Part shown: positions 29,727 to 40,441 of the stretch, piece after piece
How the letters are laid out: each line of letters starts with the position of its first letter
Position numbering within the stretch: the stretch's first letter is position 1
Source: Providencia zhijiangensis
GTDB lineage: Bacteria; Pseudomonadota; Gammaproteobacteria; Enterobacterales; Enterobacteriaceae
Reading direction: 5' to 3'
Assembly (NCBI RefSeq): GCF_030315915.2
Contig: NZ_CP135990.1
Location: 1,550,001 to 1,614,000, forward strand
DNA length: 64,000 bases
Made by a program: the position numbers and the translations under genes
The notes under the pieces: generated by a model
What the model was told of the DNA's origin: nothing
The model's input: the letters and a program-made list of their open reading frames with translations, nothing else
Database searches by the model: none

Positions 29727-30593
29727 ATGGCATCCATTTTTCACAATCTTAATTACTTAACCAAGCTAGATGCCATCTTAATGGCTCATAAACCGAATAG
29801 TAGTAAAGGATTAAAACGCTTTATTCTTGAATTTTGGTTTTTTGGTTTAATTAACGCTCGTTCTTGTCTGTTTGCTGGTTTCTTCTTTTTGGCTTTATTC
29901 CTAGTGCCAGCGAAAGGGATTCTAGGTATTCCTCGTTATGATGCTTTACTGATTTTCGCAGTCTCTTTTCAAGCGTTCTTGGTATGGTCAAAATTAGAAA
30001 CATGGGATGAGCTAAAAGCCATTTGTGTATTCCATTTAGTGGGTTTTATGATGGAATTATTTAAAACCTCAGCAACAATTGGTTCATGGCAATATCCTGA
30101 TGAGGCGTACACTAAACTTTGGGGAGTTCCTCTGTTCACAGGGTTTATGTATGCGGCAGTGGGTAGCTATATCATTCAATCTTGGCGTTTTTTTAATGTC
30201 AGGATTGAACATTATCCACCTTATTGGATGGCGACATTAGTGGCTTTAGCCATTTATATTAACTTTTTTAGCCATCACTATATTGATGATTATCGTTGGT
30301 ACTTAACGGCGTTTATATTTGGTTTGTATGCCCGCAGCGTGGTGTTTTATACCCCGTTAGATAAAGAACGTAAAATGCCGCTATTGCTTGCATTTATGCT
30401 GATAGGATTCTTCATTTGGCTGGCGGAAAATTTCGGAACGTTCTTTGGTGTTTGGCAATATCCAAATCAAATCGGAGCATGGTCAATGGTACATGCAGGG
30501 AAGTGGGGAGCATGGTCGTTACTGGTGATTGTGACTTTCACGATTGTGGTGCATCTCAAACACATAAAAAGTTGTGTATCCATAGCGCGCTAG
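29727..30593 (+). CDS. DUF817 integral membrane protein
   Basis: 288 residues with about eight hydrophobic segments and conserved aromatic/acidic clusters (VWSKLETWDELKAICVFHLVGFMMELFKTSATIGSWQYPDEA, FGVWQYPNQIGAWSMVHAGKWGAWSLLV). This is the DUF817 (YoaT-like) family; function unknown. The first ATG at 29727 is used, with AGCTGTC upstream but no clear Shine-Dalgarno. Divergent from gstA and convergent with sapF; not part of the E. coli locus. Confidence 0.8.
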   Translation: MASIFHNLNYLTKLDAILMAHKPNSSKGLKRFILEFWFFGLINARSCLFAGFFFLALFLVPAKGILGIPRYDALLIFAVSFQAFLVWSKLETWDELKAICVFHLVGFMMELFKTSATIGSWQYPDEAYTKLWGVPLFTGFMYAAVGSYIIQSWRFFNVRIEHYPPYWMATLVALAIYINFFSHHYIDDYRWYLTAFIFGLYARSVVFYTPLDKERKMPLLLAFMLIGFFIWLAENFGTFFGVWQYPNQIGAWSMVHAGKWGAWSLLVIVTFTIVVHLKHIKSCVSIAR

Positions 30594-30609
30594 CAACGAA
30601 CTTTTGTTA

Positions 30610-30636
30610 AAGACGGAGGCTATTCCCCCGTCTTTT
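30610..30636 (+). terminator. DUF817 gene / sapF terminator
   Basis: AGACGG / CCGTCT stem followed by TTTT on the plus strand, between the convergent genes. Confidence 0.6.
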
Positions 30637-30641
30637 GGTCA

Positions 30642-31445
30642 TTATAAATCTTGTCGCCACGCATCAATGGACAATGGCTCTCCAAAGTGGCTTTCAATCA
30701 GGCGACGCGTCACGTCATGAAGTGGAGCCGCTAAAACCTCCGCTGTATTTCCTCGCTCAACGACTTCGCCTTTATCCATTACGAGCATTTTGTCACTAAT
30801 ATGCTTCATCATGCCTAAATGTTGGGTGACGTAAATATAAGCGATATCTTGCTTAGCTTGTAAGTCGAGCATCAAGTTGATTATCTGCGAGCGCATCGAC
30901 ATATCCAGCGAGGCAAGAGCTTCATCAGCCACGATAATTTCCGGTTGTAGAATTAACGCACGGGCGAGGGCGATCCGCTGTTTTTGACCTGATGCTAGCA
31001 TGTGTGGGTAATATTCTGCGTGATCGGCCAGTAATCCTACTTGGCGTAATGTCTGGATAATGCGTCTTTCCCGCTCAATACCGGTAAGGTTAGTATTCAG
31101 TTTTAAGGGTAATTCAAGGGTTTGCCCAATACGCTGGCGCGGATTTAAGGAAGTACTTGGATCCTGAAATATCATGCGAATACGTTGGCTGCGGTAGCTA
31201 TAATCGCCAAAACTTAGTCGTTGGCCACGGATTAAAATCTCTCCACCAGAAGGCTCCGTCACCCCAGACAACATGCGAGCCAAGGTGGATTTTCCTGAGC
31301 CGTTAGCACCGATGATGGCTAAAGTTTGCCCTGCTTGTAGGTTGAAACTCAACGGCTTGACGGCTTGTAATTCATGGCGACGAAATAACCCTTCACGAAA
31401 ACGGAACGTTTTTGTCAGGTTACGTACCTCAAGTAACGTTTCCAT
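30642..31445 (-). CDS. sapF: SapF peptide ABC transporter ATPase
   Basis: 267 residues from the ATG overlapping the sapD stop (TAATG at 31443-31447); E. coli SapF has 268. ABC ATPase with Walker A GANGSGKST, signature LASGQKQRIALARAL (ASGQ instead of LSGGQ, as usual in this family) and Walker B IIVADEALASLD. Energises the SapABCDF system, linked to antimicrobial peptide resistance in Salmonella and to putrescine export in E. coli. Last gene of the sap operon. Confidence 0.94.
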   Translation of the reverse strand: METLLEVRNLTKTFRFREGLFRRHELQAVKPLSFNLQAGQTLAIIGANGSGKSTLARMLSGVTEPSGGEILIRGQRLSFGDYSYRSQRIRMIFQDPSTSLNPRQRIGQTLELPLKLNTNLTGIERERRIIQTLRQVGLLADHAEYYPHMLASGQKQRIALARALILQPEIIVADEALASLDMSMRSQIINLMLDLQAKQDIAYIYVTQHLGMMKHISDKMLVMDKGEVVERGNTAEVLAAPLHDVTRRLIESHFGEPLSIDAWRQDL

Positions 31446-32440
31446 TAGGGTTGTTCCTCGGTATTCAGTGGATAATGACAAGCAACTAGGTGCCCTTTAA
31501 TGCTGCGCAGTGGTGGTGCATCGATACAGGTTCGTTGCGCGTAAGGGCAACGAGGACCCAAACGACAGCCAATTGGTAAGTGTTCCAATGAAGGAATAGC
31601 CCCTGGGAGTGTATTTAAACGACCTTTATGGGGGATCGGGCTTTCAAAATCAGGAATAGAGCGAATTAATGCCTGCGTATAAGGGTGGCGAGGTCGCTGC
31701 AAAATATCATTCGGTGTGGCACTTTCTACAGTCTGACCGCAATATAGGACATTAATTCGGTCAACCAATTTAGACATCATTTCCATATCGTGGCTGATCA
31801 GCAAAATTCCCATATTATTGTTTTGGTTTAATTTATCTAATAAACGGAAAATTTGAGCCTGCGTGGTGGATTCCATCGCATTGGTAGGCTCATCCGCAAT
31901 TAACAAGCGAGGCTGATTAGCAATCGCAATGGCGATCATTACTTTTTGGCATTCACCATCCGTCAGTTCGTACGGATAACTGTGCATGATATCTTTGTGA
32001 TCTTTGATACCCACACGATGCAATAATTCAATTGCTCGGCGTTTTCGCCAATTAAAGCGCTGCCACCAGCGCCCTTTGTATGTCCAGCCGGGGATTGATT
32101 GGATCAGCTGTTTCCCAATATCGGCCGCAGGGTCAAGACAGGATTGTGGCTCTTGGAAAATCATCGAAATATTATGGCCAATCAGGCGACGACGCTTGCG
32201 TGGACTGAGCTTTAAGAGGTCAATATCTTGGAAGCGAAAACGGTCCGCAGTGACGCGGATATTATCTTTGGTGATCCCACAAATGGCTTTCGCAATTAAG
32301 CTTTTACCGGAACCCGATTCACCCACTAAGCCACGAACTTCACCTTCAGATAAGGTCATGGAAACACGGTCAACGGCTTTGACGGGGCCGTTAGCCGTCA
32401 TAAATTCAATGGTTAAATTACGAATATCAAGTAATGGCAT
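31445..32440 (-). CDS. sapD: SapD peptide ABC transporter ATPase
   Basis: 331 residues (E. coli 330). Walker A GESGSGKS, signature [15 protein letters not shown], Walker [13 protein letters not shown], and the oligopeptide-transporter C-terminal domain with the Cys cluster [15 protein letters not shown]. SapD is also tied to Trk potassium uptake in E. coli. Stop and start overlap with sapF, start and stop overlap with sapC (TAATG at 32440). Confidence 0.95.
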   Translation of the reverse strand: MPLLDIRNLTIEFMTANGPVKAVDRVSMTLSEGEVRGLVGESGSGKSLIAKAICGITKDNIRVTADRFRFQDIDLLKLSPRKRRRLIGHNISMIFQEPQSCLDPAADIGKQLIQSIPGWTYKGRWWQRFNWRKRRAIELLHRVGIKDHKDIMHSYPYELTDGECQKVMIAIAIANQPRLLIADEPTNAMESTTQAQIFRLLDKLNQNNNMGILLISHDMEMMSKLVDRINVLYCGQTVESATPNDILQRPRHPYTQALIRSIPDFESPIPHKGRLNTLPGAIPSLEHLPIGCRLGPRCPYAQRTCIDAPPLRSIKGHLVACHYPLNTEEQP

Positions 32441-33330
32441 TATTCCACCCCCGAATTAATCGCTCGGTGCAGTCCATCACCCAGTAAGTTCACAAATAAG
32501 ACACTCGACATAATCGCAACACCGGGCAAAATGACTGTCCACGGTGCCACATAAATCAATTCTAACGTATCGCCTAGCATAGCGCCCCATTCAGATGATG
32601 GGAGTTGCGCCCCTAAATCTAAAAAGCCTAATGCCGCAATATCCAAAATTGCAATGGAGAGGGCACGGGTTAATTCAGTGACCAAAATAGGGGTAATGTT
32701 TGGCAGTACGGTGTACCACAAAATAAAGATGTTTGAAGCGCCATCTAAACGTGCCGCCACAATATACTCTTTGTCTAGCTCATCGTGCACGGCAACGTAG
32801 ATGGTACGCACCATACGAGGGATCAGTGCGAGGCAAATCGCAAGCATCGCATTAGTTAAGCTGGCACCCATAAATGCCACTACGATAATCGCCAGTAGTA
32901 GAGAAGGGATCGAGAGTAATGTATCCAGAACGTGGTTAAACACAGCGGATTTTAGTCCGCGGGTCATGCCCGCAAGACAACCTAACACTAAGCCGATTAT
33001 CGTCGCAATCGCTGTGACCAACAAGGCTGAGCCGAACGTGGATTTAGTACCAATCAAGAGACGGCTTAAAATATCGCGTCCTAAATCATCCGTACCAAAG
33101 AAGAATGCCACTTCACCATAGTGTGACCATGATGGCGGTGTAATTTGGTAACCCAAAAATTGTTGGTCGATGGCATAAGGTGCTAAATAAGGGCCAGCAA
33201 AACAGAGGACGATTAAAAAAATCACCCCAAAAAAGCCGGTCATTGCCAGTATGTCGGAGGAGAAAATATTCCACACCACCCGTGTCGGGGATGGCATTTT
33301 CTGTTCACGATAAAAATTATCTGAGGACAT
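32440..33330 (-). CDS. sapC: SapC permease
   Basis: 296 residues, the E. coli length. DppC-type inner membrane permease with five or six helices and the EAA loop ([27 protein letters not shown]). Pairs with SapB to form the transport channel. Overlaps sapB by 14 bases and sapD by one base. Confidence 0.95.
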   Translation of the reverse strand: MSSDNFYREQKMPSPTRVVWNIFSSDILAMTGFFGVIFLIVLCFAGPYLAPYAIDQQFLGYQITPPSWSHYGEVAFFFGTDDLGRDILSRLLIGTKSTFGSALLVTAIATIIGLVLGCLAGMTRGLKSAVFNHVLDTLLSIPSLLLAIIVVAFMGASLTNAMLAICLALIPRMVRTIYVAVHDELDKEYIVAARLDGASNIFILWYTVLPNITPILVTELTRALSIAILDIAALGFLDLGAQLPSSEWGAMLGDTLELIYVAPWTVILPGVAIMSSVLFVNLLGDGLHRAINSGVE

Positions 33331-34282
33331 ACCAATCCTTATGTTTTAACGGGTCCATCATTGCGCCTAAAATATCGGATAACACGTTCACGGTGATCAC
33401 CAGTGCGCCAATTAACATCACACCTGCAGAAATCGCCGAGTAGTCTCCTTGGCGGATTGCAGTGACCAACCAGCGACCTAATCCCGGCCAGTTAAACACT
33501 AATTCTGTCACCATGGTTAATGTTAGCATCGTGGAGAATTGTAGCCCTAATTTCGGGATAATCGGCGGTATGGCGTTATGAAAAATATGGCGGCGAATAA
33601 TTTTAAAGCGAGAAAGTCCACGAGTAGCTGCGGCTTTGACGTAGTTACTGCTAGCGACCTCATCCGTACTAATCCGGACTAAGCGAATGACTTCTGTGGT
33701 TGGCGCTAATGCGAGTGTGAGTACTGGCAGGATCATATGTTCTAACACATTGATGATCATATCTTTACGGTATGGCGAATCCGAAAGCCACGCATCCACA
33801 AGGGCAAAGCCTGTCACAGGCTTCAAGTTATAAAGCAAGTCGATTCGCCCGGAAACGGGGAGCCATCCTAAGTGAAGCGAGAAAAATAGGGTTAGTACTA
33901 ACGCTAAAACGAATACAGGCACGGAAAAGCCTAATAGGGCAAACGTGCTGATCGCGATATCAACGGGTTTGTTTCGCCAGAATGAGGCAATCATCCCTAA
34001 CGGGATCCCAACAAATAACGCGAATAAGAAGGCGAGAATGCACAGTTCCATGGTGGCAGGGAATGTGTCTTTAAGTTGCTCGGTGATAGGCTCCCCGTTA
34101 ATGCTAGAGACGCCGAAATCGAAATGCAGTAAGCCATCAAAGTAGAAGATATACGCATCAATAAGTGATGCGCCGCTAAGAGGCGCATTGGGCGTGAAAT
34201 AGCTTAAGCTGAAACTGACCAGCGACAAAAAGAAGACTGTCACCAGTAATAGCAGAAATCGTCTCAGTGAGTAGATGATCAT
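33317..34282 (-). CDS. sapB: SapB permease
   Basis: 321 residues, the E. coli length. DppB-type permease with an N-terminal helix, a periplasmic region and five further helices; the EAA loop is [29 protein letters not shown]. Partner of SapC. Overlaps sapA by four bases (ATGA) and sapC by 14. Confidence 0.95.
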   Translation of the reverse strand: MIIYSLRRFLLLLVTVFFLSLVSFSLSYFTPNAPLSGASLIDAYIFYFDGLLHFDFGVSSINGEPITEQLKDTFPATMELCILAFLFALFVGIPLGMIASFWRNKPVDIAISTFALLGFSVPVFVLALVLTLFFSLHLGWLPVSGRIDLLYNLKPVTGFALVDAWLSDSPYRKDMIINVLEHMILPVLTLALAPTTEVIRLVRISTDEVASSNYVKAAATRGLSRFKIIRRHIFHNAIPPIIPKLGLQFSTMLTLTMVTELVFNWPGLGRWLVTAIRQGDYSAISAGVMLIGALVITVNVLSDILGAMMDPLKHKDWYVLR

Positions 34283-35964
34283 GGTTGCGGCTCCTGCTGC
34301 CGAGGTGGTGCTTTTTTCGGCTCTTGCATCTCGCGATAAACGCCAGCAAATGAGGTATTGCCGAACGCGCTGATCACCAATCCTTTCATATCAAAACGAT
34401 AAGCTTGTAAACGCAGCGAGTAAGCTAATGGCAATATGGGCAGTTCTTCCGCGAGAATTTGTTGTGCTTGATGATAGTAATCAATGCGGTCTGCCAGCTC
34501 TTGCGTTAGTAAGGCTTTATGCAAAACGTCATCAAATTTAGAATCACACCAATGGCTTAAGTTGGTTTGTGAGCCAATGGCGGCACAACTGAGCAGTGGG
34601 CGGAAGAAACTATCTGGGTCATTACTGTCTGTTGTCCAGCCCGCTAGTGTCATATCGTGGGAGCGATCCATTAATTGATTTTCTTGGAAGCGACCTTCCA
34701 CTGAGCGGATACTCATGACGATACCCACTTGAGCGAGGTCAGCTTGGATTAATTCCGCCATTTTCAATGGGCTAGGGTTATAAGATTGGGAAGCGACAGG
34801 AACCCATAACTCTAATTTCAGGTTTTCTAATCCCATTTCTTGCAGCATTTTTTTGGCAAGTTCAGGGTTATAATCAGTTATTTTGGTTTGATTATCAAAT
34901 GCCCAAGATGCACGGGGGAGAATCGATGACGCCGTCTCTGCGGTACCATAATAAATGGATTGCATGAGTCGCTCATTATTAATGGCATAAGAAATCGCTT
35001 GGCGAACCTTGAGTTGGTCGAGAGGTGGCTTACTGGTATTAAACGCAAGATATGCGATATTCATTCCCGAACGCATTGAAATACGTAGGCGAGGGTCATC
35101 ACGTAGCACTTTTAACTGACTTGCGGCTGGGTACGCGAGGACATCGCACTCACCAGTGAGTAGCTTAGAAATACGTCCGGTACCCCCCGCGCCCATATCT
35201 ACCACCACTTCTTCCATGCGTGGTTCACCTTTCCAGTAATCTTTATTACGCAATAAACGGACAAACTGCCCAGCTTGGTAATCATCAAAGTAGAATGGAC
35301 CAGTACCTACAGGGCGCCAATCAATCATCTCCTGGCGATTGCTAGCAGAAAGCTCATCTGCATATTCCGCAGATAAAACGGGCGCGTAGTGAGTCGCCAA
35401 ATGCCATAAGAATGAAGCATCCGGGGATTTTAATCGAAATTCCACGGTGTAGTTATTCAGCTTTTTAATACCTTCGACGCTGCTCGCAAATTGCAAGCTG
35501 TCAAAATAGGGGTAGCGCCCGCCATTAATGAAATGGTAAGGATTGCTAGTTTCAAACATGCGAGAAAAACTGAATACCACATCATCCGCATTCATATTGC
35601 GTGTTGGTGTAAACCAAGGTGTGGTTTGGAATTTGACGTCTTTTCTCAGATATAGCCGATAGGTTGCGCCATTATCTAAAACTTCCCAGCGGGAAGCCAA
35701 CTCTGGGATCAGGCGATACGTAAAGGGGTCAACATCCAGTAAGCGGTCATACAGTTGCGCACCTAGGGGATCAATAATTAACCCGCTACTGGCGAGTTGT
35801 GGGTTAAATGTGGTGACAATGCCATTGACGCAGTAAATAAAGCCATTTTGACGAATATCGGCCGGGACATCATTGGCAATGGTGTCTTTGTAGCTTATGT
35901 CTGTTTGCTCTGCCAATGCAGAAAGAGAAACAGTAAATAAAAACCAAAGAGTTAAAAGGCGCAT
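34279..35964 (-). CDS. sapA: SapA periplasmic peptide-binding protein
   Basis: 561 residues (E. coli 547). Signal peptide [18 protein letters not shown], then an SBP_bac_5 binding domain ([42 protein letters not shown]). The C-terminus carries a Pro/Gln/Lys tail ([13 protein letters not shown]). Captures peptides for the SapBCDF transporter and heads the operon. The promoter must lie in the segment 35965-36200, shared with the divergent RyhB RNA. Confidence 0.94.
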   Translation of the reverse strand: MRLLTLWFLFTVSLSALAEQTDISYKDTIANDVPADIRQNGFIYCVNGIVTTFNPQLASSGLIIDPLGAQLYDRLLDVDPFTYRLIPELASRWEVLDNGATYRLYLRKDVKFQTTPWFTPTRNMNADDVVFSFSRMFETSNPYHFINGGRYPYFDSLQFASSVEGIKKLNNYTVEFRLKSPDASFLWHLATHYAPVLSAEYADELSASNRQEMIDWRPVGTGPFYFDDYQAGQFVRLLRNKDYWKGEPRMEEVVVDMGAGGTGRISKLLTGECDVLAYPAASQLKVLRDDPRLRISMRSGMNIAYLAFNTSKPPLDQLKVRQAISYAINNERLMQSIYYGTAETASSILPRASWAFDNQTKITDYNPELAKKMLQEMGLENLKLELWVPVASQSYNPSPLKMAELIQADLAQVGIVMSIRSVEGRFQENQLMDRSHDMTLAGWTTDSNDPDSFFRPLLSCAAIGSQTNLSHWCDSKFDDVLHKALLTQELADRIDYYHQAQQILAEELPILPLAYSLRLQAYRFDMKGLVISAFGNTSFAGVYREMQEPKKAPPRQQEPQP

Positions 35965-36210
35965 AGAGCTAATATCGTTGACCTGAATTGCTTTATTGTA
36001 GCGTAAAAATAGGGTAACAGGGTATAAGCAAAATTTGTGGTTATATTTTGTTCATACTGCCGAAGGGGGCGAAGCTTTTGAATTGTGAATGAGAATCAAT
36101 AAGACTCTATCTGATTGTAATGGTTACTATTATTTTTAATTCGATCTTAATGAGAAATAATCGCATTAAAATGCTTTACAAATGATACTAATAACTATTA
36201 TCATTAACTC
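35965..36210. other. sapA-ryhB divergent promoter region
   Basis: Holds the sapA promoter (minus) and, at its right end, the ryhB promoter. Besides the main Fur box, TGAGAAT at 36090 and AATGAGAAATAAT at 36150 resemble weaker Fur half-sites. Confidence 0.5.
36189..36203 (+). promoter_or_regulatory. Fur box over the ryhB promoter
   Basis: TAATAAC-T-ATTATCA matches 12 of 14 positions of the 7-1-7 Fur consensus, with a second overlapping weaker copy starting at 36183. It covers the spacer and -10 (TATCAT, 36199-36204) of a promoter whose -35 is TTTACA at 36175-36180 with 18-bp spacing. Confidence 0.75.
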
Positions 36211-36327
36211 AGTCTCTTGAGTGCTTAGCTTTAGCAGACAAGGCATGACATTGCTCACATTGCTTCCAGTGTTTTATTGCTTTCAGTGTTTTAGTTATAT
36301 AGCCAGCTCGGGTGCTGGCTTTTTTTT
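36211..36327 (+). ncRNA. ryhB: RyhB iron-responsive small RNA
   Basis: The stretch from GACATTGCTCACATTGCTTC (36247) to 36270 reproduces the invariant core of E. coli RyhB, and the terminator AGCCAGC-TCGGGT-GCTGGCT (36301-36320) plus T8 reproduces its 3' end, with about 30 bases between them. A Fur box overlaps the promoter. Start is estimated from the -10, so the 5' end is uncertain; about 117 bases against 90 in E. coli. Role: Hfq-dependent repression of iron-rich proteins when Fe is scarce. Its GACATTGC pairs with the sodB start region at 19478-19485. E. coli keeps ryhB at a different locus (yhhX-yhhY). Confidence 0.92.
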
Positions 36328-36336
36328 GCGTAAAAA

Positions 36337-37338
36337 TCAGCTTTCCAAGCTAATTTGATGTTTCTTTATCAATCCTCGAAATTGATCATAGCTCAGCGAT
36401 AAGCATTGGGCCGCTTTGCGTTGATTAAAATTTGCTTGGCGTAGCGCCTCTTCCACATACTGTTTTTCTGACTCCAATTGCCATTGGCGTAAGTCAAAAG
36501 GAAAAACGGGTGCCAATTTGGGGCTTTCTGATGGCGCCGCTGGCATCTCATGAAGCTCTGCTAGCTTCTCACCAAAGGGATCTAAAATAATCGTATCCAC
36601 CGGTAAGTCACTTTCACCATGTCGATAAACTGATCGCTCGACGACATTTTTCAATTCACGAATATTACCCGGCCAAGAATGGCGCATCAGTGTTTGCTGG
36701 GCGTTGTCAGAAAACCCAGTGAAATAAGCACGTTTTAGCTCACGTACCATGCCAATGGCAAAGTGCTCAGCCAATAACAGGATGTCAGGAACACGTTCAC
36801 GTAATGGCGGCATACGGAGTACTTCAAAGGCAATCCTGTCGAGTAGGTCAGCGCGAAACAGCCCTTGGCGAGCCAATTCAGGAAGATTGGCGTTAGTGGC
36901 ACAGACCAAGCGAACATCCACTTTTAATGACTGACTTCCTCCCACACGCTCTAATTCACCATACTCAATGACACGCAAAAGTTTTTCTTGCACGGACATC
37001 GGTGCGGTTGCCAGTTCATCAAGGAATAACGTACCTTTATCTGCACGTTCAAAGCGACCTTGATGGCGTTTCTGCGCTCCGGTAAAAGAACCTGCTTCAT
37101 GTCCAAATAATTCAGAATCCAGCAAGTTCTCATTGAGTCCGCTGCAATTTAAGGAGATAAAAGGTTCTTGCCAGCGGGGAGATAGATAGTGAAGGCGATC
37201 CGCGATTAACTCTTTACCGGTTCCTCGTTCGCCAATAACAAGTACAGGTTTATTTAGCTTGGCAAGCTCAGAAGCACGCTCTAGGACATCGAGGAAATTA
37301 CTCGACACACCAAGAATAGTATTATTAGTCTCTGTCAT
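36337..37338 (-). CDS. pspF: PspF, sigma-54 activator of the psp genes
   Basis: 333 residues from the ATG at 37338 (the frame extends to a TTG five codons earlier). A bare AAA+ enhancer-binding domain without receiver: Walker A GERGTGKE (36-43), loop 1 GSFTGA (83-88), Walker B GTLFLDE, arginine-finger region PPLRERVPDI, and a C-terminal Fis-type helix-turn-helix (NFNQRKAAQCLSLSYDQFRGLIKKH). The loop reads GSFTGA rather than GAFTGA. Activates pspABC from the sigma-54 promoter at 37461; normally held by PspA. Divergent from pspA. Confidence 0.95.
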   Translation of the reverse strand: MTETNNTILGVSSNFLDVLERASELAKLNKPVLVIGERGTGKELIADRLHYLSPRWQEPFISLNCSGLNENLLDSELFGHEAGSFTGAQKRHQGRFERADKGTLFLDELATAPMSVQEKLLRVIEYGELERVGGSQSLKVDVRLVCATNANLPELARQGLFRADLLDRIAFEVLRMPPLRERVPDILLLAEHFAIGMVRELKRAYFTGFSDNAQQTLMRHSWPGNIRELKNVVERSVYRHGESDLPVDTIILDPFGEKLAELHEMPAAPSESPKLAPVFPFDLRQWQLESEKQYVEEALRQANFNQRKAAQCLSLSYDQFRGLIKKHQISLES

Positions 37339-37460
37339 GGTTATTTTCGCCAAATATTGGTTAACTTTACCTATTGCTAACTATAGTATAAATAACCATT
37401 GATAGATATTAAAATAATATTTTTGTTATTTATTAATTGGTTATGTGTTTATTAATAAAG

Positions 37461-37477
37461 TTGGCATGCCACTTGCT
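37461..37477 (+). promoter_or_regulatory. Sigma-54 promoter of pspA
   Basis: TTGGCATGCCACTTGCT: GG (-24) and GC (-12) elements with exact 10-base spacing, matching TGGCAC-N5-TTGCW. It lies 148 bases before pspA, between pspF and pspA, where PspF-binding enhancer sites and IHF sites would lie upstream (37350-37450). Confidence 0.9.
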
Positions 37478-37624
37478 ATCTTAGAGTTGTAATAGATAGA
37501 GATTGAAATAATTATCGGTTTAATAATTTCAATTTTATATTCATGGAGCATCACGTATTGGTTGGACGCCAACATCGGGTTGAGGCTCTACAGAAAGATA
37601 ACATCCATCAAGAGGATATAAATT

Positions 37625-38290
37625 ATGGGTATTTTTTCACGTTTTGCCGACATCATTAATGCCAACATTGCTTCACTGCTTGATAAAGCTGAAGATCCGC
37701 AGAAAATGATCCGCCTGATGATTCAGGAAATGGAAGACATGTTAGTGGAAATCCGTTCCACCTCAGCACGTACCTTAGCTGAGAAAAAAAGTTTAGAGCG
37801 CCGCGTCGAAATGGGCGAAAAACAAATTGCAGAATGGCAAGAAAAAGCGGAACTGGCATTAATCAAAGATAAAGAAGATTTAGCTCGCGCAGCATTGATT
37901 GAAAAGCAAAAAGTCAGTGCCATGGTCGATACGCTAAAGCATGAACTGATTATTGTTGATGAAACACTGACTCGCTTAAAAGGCGAAATCACGGAATTAG
38001 AAAATAAACTGCAAGAAACTCGTGCAAAACAGCAATCAATGACCGTACGTTTAGAAGCTGCACAATCAAGCCGTAATGTTCGTCGCCAGTTAGATAGTGG
38101 TAAACTGGATGAAGCAATGGCGCGTTTTGAACAGTTCGAACGTCGCATTGACCATATGGAAGGCGAAGCGCAAAGCTACGGTATTGGTAAACAACGCTCC
38201 TTAGAACAGCAATTTGCTGAGTTAAAAGCAGATGACGAAATTAGTGCACAGTTAGCCGCGCTTAAAGCTAAAATTAATAAAGACGAATAA
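37625..38290 (+). CDS. pspA: Phage shock protein A
   Basis: 221 residues (E. coli 222). PspA/IM30 (ESCRT-III related) protein, almost entirely coiled coil after the N-terminal amphipathic helix [25 protein letters not shown] that binds stressed inner membrane. It both inhibits PspF and, when released, stabilises membranes against proton leak. First gene of pspABC behind the sigma-54 promoter. Confidence 0.97.
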   Translation: MGIFSRFADIINANIASLLDKAEDPQKMIRLMIQEMEDMLVEIRSTSARTLAEKKSLERRVEMGEKQIAEWQEKAELALIKDKEDLARAALIEKQKVSAMVDTLKHELIIVDETLTRLKGEITELENKLQETRAKQQSMTVRLEAAQSSRNVRRQLDSGKLDEAMARFEQFERRIDHMEGEAQSYGIGKQRSLEQQFAELKADDEISAQLAALKAKINKDE

Positions 38291-38364
38291 TATTCAACAC
38301 GCAAGGCGCAGTGATTTCATTGCGCCAGTGCGCTAGGCTAAATAACCATAAATAAGGAAATGTG

Positions 38365-38595
38365 ATGGGCTACGTTTTACTGTCTCTCGTATTAATCATC
38401 TTTGTCATTTTTGTTCTGCCGATTTGGTTGTGGCTCCATTATGGTAAGAAGAACAATGGGCAGGGAAGTCAGCTTACTGAAAATGAAGTACAACGTTTGA
38501 TGCAATTGGCAGAGCAGTCATCGCGTATGCAGCAACGTATCAAAACACTGGAAGATATTTTAGATGCCGAGCACCCAAATTGGAGGCAAAAATAA
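38365..38595 (+). CDS. pspB: Phage shock protein B
   Basis: 76 residues (E. coli 74). N-terminal transmembrane helix (LLSLVLIIFVIFVLPIWLWLHYG) followed by a cytosolic leucine-rich amphipathic helix (VQRLMQLAEQSSRMQQRIKTLEDILD). With PspC it senses secretin or membrane stress and frees PspF from PspA. ATG at 38365 preferred after AAGGAAA; the GTG one codon earlier is possible. Stop overlaps pspC start (TAATG). Confidence 0.95.
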   Translation: MGYVLLSLVLIIFVIFVLPIWLWLHYGKKNNGQGSQLTENEVQRLMQLAEQSSRMQQRIKTLEDILDAEHPNWRQK

Positions 38596-38951
38596 TGACT
38601 AATTTTCGCAACCGCAAGTTATATCGCTTAACGGATAAACGTGTTTTTGGTGGTGTTTGTTCCGGTCTCGCTGAATATTTAGAGTTACCGGTTTCTTTGG
38701 TCAGAGCATTGGCTGTACTTGCCCTGTTTATGAGTTTTGGATTGACCTTGATTGTCTATGTGGTGATGTGTTTCTTTGTGGAAGCTGCGCCAAGCGGTTA
38801 CCGAAGCGAGCAGGATATCGGACCAGAAGTGACAACACTATTAAACCAAATTGATGCTCAGCTACAAGCTGGGGAAATGAAACTGCGCCAAATGGAGCGC
38901 TATGTCACCTCGGACACTTATACCGTTAACAGCAAGTTTCGTCATCTATAA
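38595..38951 (+). CDS. pspC: Phage shock protein C
   Basis: 118 residues (E. coli 119). PspC domain RKLYRLTDKRVFGGVCSGLAEYLELPVSLVRALAVLALF with a transmembrane helix, and a C-terminal leucine-zipper-like amphipathic tail. The start is the ATG in the TAATG overlap with pspB. Works with PspB as inner membrane sensor. No pspD follows, unlike E. coli. Confidence 0.94.
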   Translation: MTNFRNRKLYRLTDKRVFGGVCSGLAEYLELPVSLVRALAVLALFMSFGLTLIVYVVMCFFVEAAPSGYRSEQDIGPEVTTLLNQIDAQLQAGEMKLRQMERYVTSDTYTVNSKFRHL

Positions 38952-38977
38952 CAACTGATTTGCACCATCACATAAAT

Positions 38978-39005
38978 GGGAATAGAGTTTAATGACTGTA
39001 TTCCC
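38978..39005 (+). terminator. Possible pspC terminator
   Basis: GGGAATA / TATTCCC stem with a T-rich exit (TTTATATTTTTA). Suggests partial separation of pspABC from ycjXF. Confidence 0.5.
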
Positions 39006-39043
39006 TTTATATTTTTATTGGGAGAGCGAGAACTAGGAGCATT

Positions 39044-40441
39044 ATGAAACGGCTACAAAATGAATTAACTGACTTAATGAACCGTAGCGTTGACCGCCAT
39101 GTAAGGCTTGCTGTCACTGGATTAAGTCGCAGTGGAAAAACCGCATTCATCACTTCTCTCGTTAACCAACTTCTTAACACCACCACGGGGGCGCGTCTTC
39201 CGCTATTTTCAGCGGCGAGAGATAAACGAATTTTAGGGGTAAAACGTATTCCACAGCGCGATATGTCAATCCCACGCTTTGCTTATGATGAGGGAATTGC
39301 ATCGCTTTATGGCGATCCGCCGCAATGGCCGACGCCTACCCGTGGAGTGAGCGAAATTCGCTTGAAAATTCATTACCGTTCAAATGATTCGTTTGTTCGC
39401 CATTTTGTCGATAACTCCTCCCTGTACTTAGAAATTGTCGATTACCCGGGGGAGTGGCTACTGGATTTACCGATGCTAGATCTGAACTATTTAACCTGGT
39501 CTAGCCAAATGAAAGTACTCCTTAAAGGTAAGCGGGGGGAGCTAGCGAATGAATGGCTACAACTTTGCCAAAAATGTGATCCATTAGCTCCTGTCGATGA
39601 AAATCTATTAGCTGAAATTTCCAATGCTTACACCGCATATCTGCATGAATGTAAGCAACAAGGGCAGCATTTTATTCAGCCTGGGCGATTTGTTTTACCC
39701 GGAGAGTTAGCGGGAGCGCCTGCATTACAATTCTTCCCATGGCCAAATATCGAAAAATATGGTGAAAAACAGTTAACGCAAGCGGATAAAAACACCAATA
39801 TCGGCGCATTACAGCGTCGCTATCAATACTATTGTGACCATGTGGTGAAAGGGTTTTATAAGGATCATTTCCAGCGTTTTGATCGACAAATTGTGCTGGT
39901 GGACTGTTTACAGCCTTTAAATAGCGGCGCAGACGCCTTCAACGATATGCGAATGGCGCTCACTCAGTTAATGCGCAGCTTTCATTATGGAAAACGCACA
40001 TTGCTCAGACGCATGTTTTCACCATGCATTGATAAGCTACTCTTTGCCGCCAGTAAATCGGATCATGTAACGCCAGACCAACATGCAAATTTGGTCTCGT
40101 TATTGCAGCAATTAGTCCAAGATGCTTGGCAAAATGCGGCATTTGAAGGGATCAGCATGGACTGTGTGGGGTTGGCTTCTATTCAAGCAACCGAAAGCGG
40201 CATTGTGGACTACAAGGGGGAAAAATTACCGGCTTTAAAAGGTGAACGACTCAGCGATGGGCAACCCTTAACGTTCTATCCCGGTGATGTCCCAAAACGC
40301 TTGCCTAATGAACAGTTTTGGCAGCAGCAAGGCTTTCAATTTGAAAATTTTCGCCCTCGGCCAACGCCGTTAGATCAACCGTTGCCACATATTCGCATGG
40401 ACAGTGCTCTGGAATTTTTGTTAGGAGATAAACTGAAATGA
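39044..40441 (+). CDS. ycjX: YcjX, putative GTP/ATP-binding protein of the psp regulon
   Basis: 465 residues, as in E. coli. P-loop [10 protein letters not shown] near residue 27-36 and DYPGEW as a Walker B/G3-like motif. Member of the DUF463 family of predicted nucleotide-binding proteins induced with psp; exact activity unsettled. AGGAGC precedes the ATG. Its stop overlaps the ycjF start (ATGA), so the two are coupled. Confidence 0.92.
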   Translation: MKRLQNELTDLMNRSVDRHVRLAVTGLSRSGKTAFITSLVNQLLNTTTGARLPLFSAARDKRILGVKRIPQRDMSIPRFAYDEGIASLYGDPPQWPTPTRGVSEIRLKIHYRSNDSFVRHFVDNSSLYLEIVDYPGEWLLDLPMLDLNYLTWSSQMKVLLKGKRGELANEWLQLCQKCDPLAPVDENLLAEISNAYTAYLHECKQQGQHFIQPGRFVLPGELAGAPALQFFPWPNIEKYGEKQLTQADKNTNIGALQRRYQYYCDHVVKGFYKDHFQRFDRQIVLVDCLQPLNSGADAFNDMRMALTQLMRSFHYGKRTLLRRMFSPCIDKLLFAASKSDHVTPDQHANLVSLLQQLVQDAWQNAAFEGISMDCVGLASIQATESGIVDYKGEKLPALKGERLSDGQPLTFYPGDVPKRLPNEQFWQQQGFQFENFRPRPTPLDQPLPHIRMDSALEFLLGDKLK

